Of a stretch of 64,000 nt of DNA, positions 57,641-64,000 are shown piece after piece; positions within the stretch are counted from its first letter, which is position 1, and every line of letters begins with the position of its first letter. The notes under the pieces are model-generated. The model worked only from the letters and a program-made list of their open reading frames with translations, made no database searches and was not told the origin of the DNA. The DNA lies in NCBI GenBank assembly GCA_963969495.1, contig OZ018331.1, positions 150,040,779 through 150,104,778 on the forward strand, given 5' to 3'. Source of the stretch: Ceratothoa steindachneri (lineage: Eukaryota > Arthropoda > Malacostraca > Isopoda > Cymothoidae). Made by a program: the position numbers and the translations under genes.

Positions 57641-60600
57641 AATATGGTGACATCGGTTCATAATGTCAAAATAGCATGAATTCTACTTTTGGAATAAGAG
57701 TCCTATTTGGGGGATAGAAGTTGCAGTGTCACCCATCTGTGGTATCGATCAGATCGTTCTGAATGGTTTTGCTAATGAGGGTGGAGTTGGCTTGGCTAGC
57801 CAAGCTGGTGAGAAGGTAGTTGACTTCGGCATCTCCTCCCTGGCTCTATTCTGTTTTGCTCGGAATAGAGAGGTCCAATGGACCGTCATATCAATGCCCA
57901 CGGAGAGGCAGCATATTTCGTCCGCAGAAGAGGATGCTCTCAATAACCTGAACCAACAGGCGAGTAAGATTCCAGCATTGGCATCCAACTTCATTTCCTC
58001 TTCCATGAAGACCGCGATGTGAGGCAGAAACTTGATGAACACGAGGGCTGCACCATACAGCTCAACCCATCTGGTAGGACACAAGGGCACCAACTTCTCC
58101 CGCTTAGCTGAGGAAAATTCATGATTTTGGAGAACCGGAGCGTCCTCATGTTCCTGAAGTAAATTAAGTCATGGACTTCGTTGAGCGTCTGAAGGGTGAG
58201 TTACACTTCTTTCACATTGCAGGCCTTGGTCAGAACCAGGTTCAGTCGTTGATTAAATCAGTGGATCGGTTTGGCGAGTGGGTATTGCTCCATGATGATA
58301 GCGGCACAACCTCTGAACTTCCCCATCATGACACTCGCTCCGTCGAAGGCAAAGCCCCGGCAGTTTGACAAGTCCAAACTAAGGCCATGTACGGTGTGAA
58401 TGAGCAGTTGCCCCAGGCCTTCACCAGTGAGGTTCTTAGCATTGACGAAAGTGAGAAAGTTCTTCTTGATGTCCTTTTCAACGTGTCGAGGGATAATGGT
58501 GTCTTGCTCCTTCCCTGAGACGTCCGTGGTCTCGTCCATTAGCACTGCGAATACACCTCACACTCCGGCTAATACCTCTTCCAGCACTAATCAACCTGTA
58601 AAGCGAAATATGAATATGGTGACATCGGTTCATAATGTCAAAATAGCATGAATTCTACTTTTGGAATAAGAGTCCTATTTGGGGGATAGAAGTTGCAGTG
58701 TCACCCATCTGTGGTATCGATCAGATCGTTCTGAATGGTTTTGCTAATGAGGGTGGAGTTGGCTTGGCTAGCCAAGCTGGTGAGAAGGTAGTTGACTTCG
58801 GCATCTCCTCCCTGGCTCTATTCTGTTTTGCTCGGAATAGAGAGGTCCAATGGACCGTCATATCAATGCCCACGGAGAGGCAGCATATTTCGTCCGCAGA
58901 AGAGGATGCTCTCAATAACCTGAACCAACAGGCGAGTAAGATTCCAGCATTGGCATCCAACTTCATTTCCTCTTCCATGAAGACCGCGATGTGAGGCAGA
59001 AACTTGATGAACACGAGGGCTGCACCATACAGCTCAACCCATCTGGTAGGACACAAGGGCACCAACTTCTCCCGCTTAGCTGAGGAAAATTCATGATTTT
59101 GGAGAACCGGAGCGTCCTCATGTTCCTGAAGTAAATTAAGTCATGGACTTCGTTGAGCGTCTGAAGGGTGAGTTACACTTCTTTCACATTGCAGGCCTTG
59201 GTCAGAACCAGGTTCAGTCGTTGATTAAATCAGTGGATCGGTTTGGCGAGTGGGTATTGCTCCATGATGATAGCGGCACAACCTCTGAACTTCCCCATCA
59301 TGACACTCGCTCCGTCGAAGGCAAAGCCCCGGCAGTTTGACAAGTCCAAACTAAGGCCATGTACGGTGTGAATGAGCAGTTGCCCCAGGCCTTCACCAGT
59401 GAGGTTCTTAGCATTGACGAAAGTGAGAAAGTTCTTCTTGATGTCCTTTTCAACGTGTCGAGGGATAATGGTGTCTTGCTCCTTCCCTGAGACGTCCGTG
59501 GTCTCGTCCATTAGCACTGCGAATACACCTCACACTCCGGCTAATACCTCTTCCAGCACTAATCAACCTGTAAAGCGAAATATGAATATGGTGACATCGG
59601 TTCATAATGTCAAAATAGCATGAATTCTACTTTTGGAATAAGAGTCCTATTTGGGGGATAGAAGTTGCAGTGTCACCCATCTGTGGTATCGATCAGATCG
59701 TTCTGAATGGTTTTGCTAATGAGGGTGGAGTTGGCTTGGCTAGCCAAGCTGGTGAGAAGGTAGTTGACTTCGGCATCTCCTCCCTGGCTCTATTCTGTTT
59801 TGCTCGGAATAGAGAGGTCCAATGGACCGTCATATCAATGCCCACGGAGAGGCAGCATATTTCGTCCGCAGAAGAGGATGCTCTCAATAACCTGAACCAA
59901 CAGGCGAGTAAGATTCCAGCATTGGCATCCAACTTCATTTCCTCTTCCATGAAGACCGCGATGTGAGGCAGAAACTTGATGAACACGAGGGCTGCACCAT
60001 ACAGCTCAACCCATCTGGTAGGACACAAGGGCACCAACTTCTCCCGCTTAGCTGAGGAAAATTCATGATTTTGGAGAACCGGAGCGTCCTCATGTTCCTG
60101 AAGTAAATTAAGTCATGGACTTCGTTGAGCGTCTGAAGGGTGAGTTACACTTCTTTCACATTGCAGGCCTTGGTCAGAACCAGGTTCAGTCGTTGATTAA
60201 ATCAGTGGATCGGTTTGGCGAGTGGGTATTGCTCCATGATGATAGCGGCACAACCTCTGAACTTCCCCATCATGACACTCGCTCCGTCGAAGGCAAAGCC
60301 CCGGCAGTTTGACAAGTCCAAACTAAGGCCATGTACGGTGTGAATGAGCAGTTGCCCCAGGCCTTCACCAGTGAGGTTCTTAGCATTGACGAAAGTGAGA
60401 AAGTTCTTCTTGATGTCCTTTTCAACGTGTCGAGGGATAATGGTGTCTTGCTCCTTCCCTGAGACGTCCGTGGTCTCGTCCATTAGCACTGCGAATACAC
60501 CTCACACTCCGGCTAATACCTCTTCCAGCACTAATCAACCTGTAAAGCGAAATATGAATATGGTGACATCGGTTCATAATGTCAAAATAGCATGAATTCT

Positions 60601-63600
60601 ACTTTTGGAATAAGAGTCCTATTTGGGGGATAGAAGTTGCAGTGTCACCCATCTGTGGTATCGATCAGATCGTTCTGAATGGTTTTGCTAATGAGGGTGG
60701 AGTTGGCTTGGCTAGCCAAGCTGGTGAGAAGGTAGTTGACTTCGGCATCTCCTCCCTGGCTCTATTCTGTTTTGCTCGGAATAGAGAGGTCCAATGGACC
60801 GTCATATCAATGCCCACGGAGAGGCAGCATATTTCGTCCGCAGAAGAGGATGCTCTCAATAACCTGAACCAACAGGCGAGTAAGATTCCAGCATTGGCAT
60901 CCAACTTCATTTCCTCTTCCATGAAGACCGCGATGTGAGGCAGAAACTTGATGAACACGAGGGCTGCACCATACAGCTCAACCCATCTGGTAGGACACAA
61001 GGGCACCAACTTCTCCCGCTTAGCTGAGGAAAATTCATGATTTTGGAGAACCGGAGCGTCCTCATGTTCCTGAAGTAAATTAAGTCATGGACTTCGTTGA
61101 GCGTCTGAAGGGTGAGTTACACTTCTTTCACATTGCAGGCCTTGGTCAGAACCAGGTTCAGTCGTTGATTAAATCAGTGGATCGGTTTGGCGAGTGGGTA
61201 TTGCTCCATGATGATAGCGGCACAACCTCTGAACTTCCCCATCATGACACTCGCTCCGTCGAAGGCAAAGCCCCGGCAGTTTGACAAGTCCAAACTAAGG
61301 CCATGTACGGTGTGAATGAGCAGTTGCCCCAGGCCTTCACCAGTGAGGTTCTTAGCATTGACGAAAGTGAGAAAGTTCTTCTTGATGTCCTTTTCAACGT
61401 GTCGAGGGATAATGGTGTCTTGCTCCTTCCCTGAGACGTCCGTGGTCTCGTCCATTAGCACTGCGAATACACCTCACACTCCGGCTAATACCTCTTCCAG
61501 CACTAATCAACCTGTAAAGCGAAATATGAATATGGTGACATCGGTTCATAATGTCAAAATAGCATGAATTCTACTTTTGGAATAAGAGTCCTATTTGGGG
61601 GATAGAAGTTGCAGTGTCACCCATCTGTGGTATCGATCAGATCGTTCTGAATGGTTTTGCTAATGAGGGTGGAGTTGGCTTGGCTAGCCAAGCTGGTGAG
61701 AAGGTAGTTGACTTCGGCATCTCCTCCCTGGCTCTATTCTGTTTTGCTCGGAATAGAGAGGTCCAATGGACCGTCATATCAATGCCCACGGAGAGGCAGC
61801 ATATTTCGTCCGCAGAAGAGGATGCTCTCAATAACCTGAACCAACAGGCGAGTAAGATTCCAGCATTGGCATCCAACTTCATTTCCTCTTCCATGAAGAC
61901 CGCGATGTGAGGCAGAAACTTGATGAACACGAGGGCTGCACCATACAGCTCAACCCATCTGGTAGGACACAAGGGCACCAACTTCTCCCGCTTAGCTGAG
62001 GAAAATTCATGATTTTGGAGAACCGGAGCGTCCTCATGTTCCTGAAGTAAATTAAGTCATGGACTTCGTTGAGCGTCTGAAGGGTGAGTTACACTTCTTT
62101 CACATTGCAGGCCTTGGTCAGAACCAGGTTCAGTCGTTGATTAAATCAGTGGATCGGTTTGGCGAGTGGGTATTGCTCCATGATGATAGCGGCACAACCT
62201 CTGAACTTCCCCATCATGACACTCGCTCCGTCGAAGGCAAAGCCCCGGCAGTTTGACAAGTCCAAACTAAGGCCATGTACGGTGTGAATGAGCAGTTGCC
62301 CCAGGCCTTCACCAGTGAGGTTCTTAGCATTGACGAAAGTGAGAAAGTTCTTCTTGATGTCCTTTTCAACGTGTCGAGGGATAATGGTGTCTTGCTCCTT
62401 CCCTGAGACGTCCGTGGTCTCGTCCATTAGCACTGCGAATACACCTCACACTCCGGCTAATACCTCTTCCAGCACTAATCAACCTGTAAAGCGAAATATG
62501 AATATGGTGACATCGGTTCATAATGTCAAAATAGCATGAATTCTACTTTTGGAATAAGAGTCCTATTTGGGGGATAGAAGTTGCAGTGTCACCCATCTGT
62601 GGTATCGATCAGATCGTTCTGAATGGTTTTGCTAATGAGGGTGGAGTTGGCTTGGCTAGCCAAGCTGGTGAGAAGGTAGTTGACTTCGGCATCTCCTCCC
62701 TGGCTCTATTCTGTTTTGCTCGGAATAGAGAGGTCCAATGGACCGTCATATCAATGCCCACGGAGAGGCAGCATATTTCGTCCGCAGAAGAGGATGCTCT
62801 CAATAACCTGAACCAACAGGCGAGTAAGATTCCAGCATTGGCATCCAACTTCATTTCCTCTTCCATGAAGACCGCGATGTGAGGCAGAAACTTGATGAAC
62901 ACGAGGGCTGCACCATACAGCTCAACCCATCTGGTAGGACACAAGGGCACCAACTTCTCCCGCTTAGCTGAGGAAAATTCATGATTTTGGAGAACCGGAG
63001 CGTCCTCATGTTCCTGAAGTAAATTAAGTCATGGACTTCGTTGAGCGTCTGAAGGGTGAGTTACACTTCTTTCACATTGCAGGCCTTGGTCAGAACCAGG
63101 TTCAGTCGTTGATTAAATCAGTGGATCGGTTTGGCGAGTGGGTATTGCTCCATGATGATAGCGGCACAACCTCTGAACTTCCCCATCATGACACTCGCTC
63201 CGTCGAAGGCAAAGCCCCGGCAGTTTGACAAGTCCAAACTAAGGCCATGTACGGTGTGAATGAGCAGTTGCCCCAGGCCTTCACCAGTGAGGTTCTTAGC
63301 ATTGACGAAAGTGAGAAAGTTCTTCTTGATGTCCTTTTCAACGTGTCGAGGGATAATGGTGTCTTGCTCCTTCCCTGAGACGTCCGTGGTCTCGTCCATT
63401 AGCACTGCGAATACACCTCACACTCCGGCTAATACCTCTTCCAGCACTAATCAACCTGTAAAGCGAAATATGAATATGGTGACATCGGTTCATAATGTCA
63501 AAATAGCATGAATTCTACTTTTGGAATAAGAGTCCTATTTGGGGGATAGAAGTTGCAGTGTCACCCATCTGTGGTATCGATCAGATCGTTCTGAATGGTT

Positions 63601-64000
63601 TTGCTAATGAGGGTGGAGTTGGCTTGGCTAGCCAAGCTGGTGAGAAGGTAGTTGACTTCGGCATCTCCTCCCTGGCTCTATTCTGTTTTGCTCGGAATAG
63701 AGAGGTCCAATGGACCGTCATATCAATGCCCACGGAGAGGCAGCATATTTCGTCCGCAGAAGAGGATGCTCTCAATAACCTGAACCAACAGGCGAGTAAG
63801 ATTCCAGCATTGGCATCCAACTTCATTTCCTCTTCCATGAAGACCGCGATGTGAGGCAGAAACTTGATGAACACGAGGGCTGCACCATACAGCTCAACCC
63901 ATCTGGTAGGACACAAGGGCACCAACTTCTCCCGCTTAGCTGAGGAAAATTCATGATTTTGGAGAACCGGAGCGTCCTCATGTTCCTGAAGTAAATTAAG
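56987..64000 (-). repeat. 972-bp satellite derived from the hAT transposase, about 7.2 copies, open to the right
   Basis: The sequence repeats with a period of exactly 972 bp. The block GGCGAGTAAGATTCCAGC starts at 56987 and 57959 and then every 972 bp, and the ORF set recurs at +972 six times. Every spot checked in copies 2-7 is identical. Copy 1 differs at one base (near 57072, GAAGGC versus GAGGGC) that changes Phe to Leu in the minus-strand frame. Each unit carries the MDETTD-CPTRW part of the transposase plus a 3' segment (about 57700-57958) reading ADEICCLSVGID on the minus strand. The left boundary lies inside the transposase, where AGILLAAIRASRF in the single-copy flank becomes AGILLACWFRL at each internal junction. 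The array reaches the window end. Confidence 0.97.

Noticed and set aside
57199..63854. Repeated plus-strand ORFs of 65, 83 and 98 codons
   Set aside because: They are antisense to the hAT transposase frames and recur only because the DNA is tandemly repeated.

Overview
This window looks like repeat-dense, gene-poor animal DNA, probably from an arthropod. The evidence is the mix of mobile elements: two mariner (Tc1/mariner) copies, a CR1-type LINE with an esterase-type ORF1, an I-type LINE carrying RNase H, a zinc-knuckle LINE, an RTE/jockey-like LINE tail, and a hAT (DUF4371/ZMYM-type) transposase relic. Long AT, TC, GA and ATT microsatellites fit the same picture. Nothing bacterial is present: there are no operons, no ribosome-binding sites and no dense ORFs. 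I found no complete host gene. The only host-gene candidate is one exon-like stretch just right of the first satellite. The species cannot be named from the sequence alone.

Layout. 1-21775 is an uninterrupted 41-bp satellite of roughly 530 monomers, with higher-order duplications (about 3.03 kb in tandem, a 1.02-kb repeat, and long segments recurring about 12.3-14.0 kb away). 21815-22120 holds a very degenerate ~45-bp minisatellite, followed by a GC-richer island with the exon-like ORF. 22590-32980 is AT-rich DNA with a complete but dead mariner (24608-26020), a 72-bp minisatellite (26656-27430), a G-rich tract, an internally deleted mariner (29382-30309), and a foldback structure with a tRNA-like centre (32101-32377) between two AT microsatellites.

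Two decayed copies of an I-type LINE lie at 32980-35855 and 38860-43900. Both contain a ~230-bp module in opposite orientations. An RTE/jockey-like LINE tail sits at 38066-38435 and a 32-bp minisatellite at 45427-45895.

The right third reads on the minus strand. A zinc-knuckle LINE is split in two (53960-54350 and 46880-48985), and a nearly complete CR1 element of about 4.65 kb (48970-53640) lies between the halves. The simplest reading is a CR1 insertion into the gag-like ORF of the older LINE. CR1 ORF1 is intact; ORF2 is open except for one in-frame TGA. From 56167 to the window end there is a decayed hAT transposase. An internal 972-bp stretch of it is tandemly repeated about 7.2 times with almost no variation, and the array runs off the right edge.

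How the parts work together: they do not form a pathway. The window records nested transposition and satellite amplification. The most unusual object is the transposase-derived 972-bp satellite. Next are the CR1-in-gag nesting and the palindromic module shared in opposite orientation by the two I-type LINEs.
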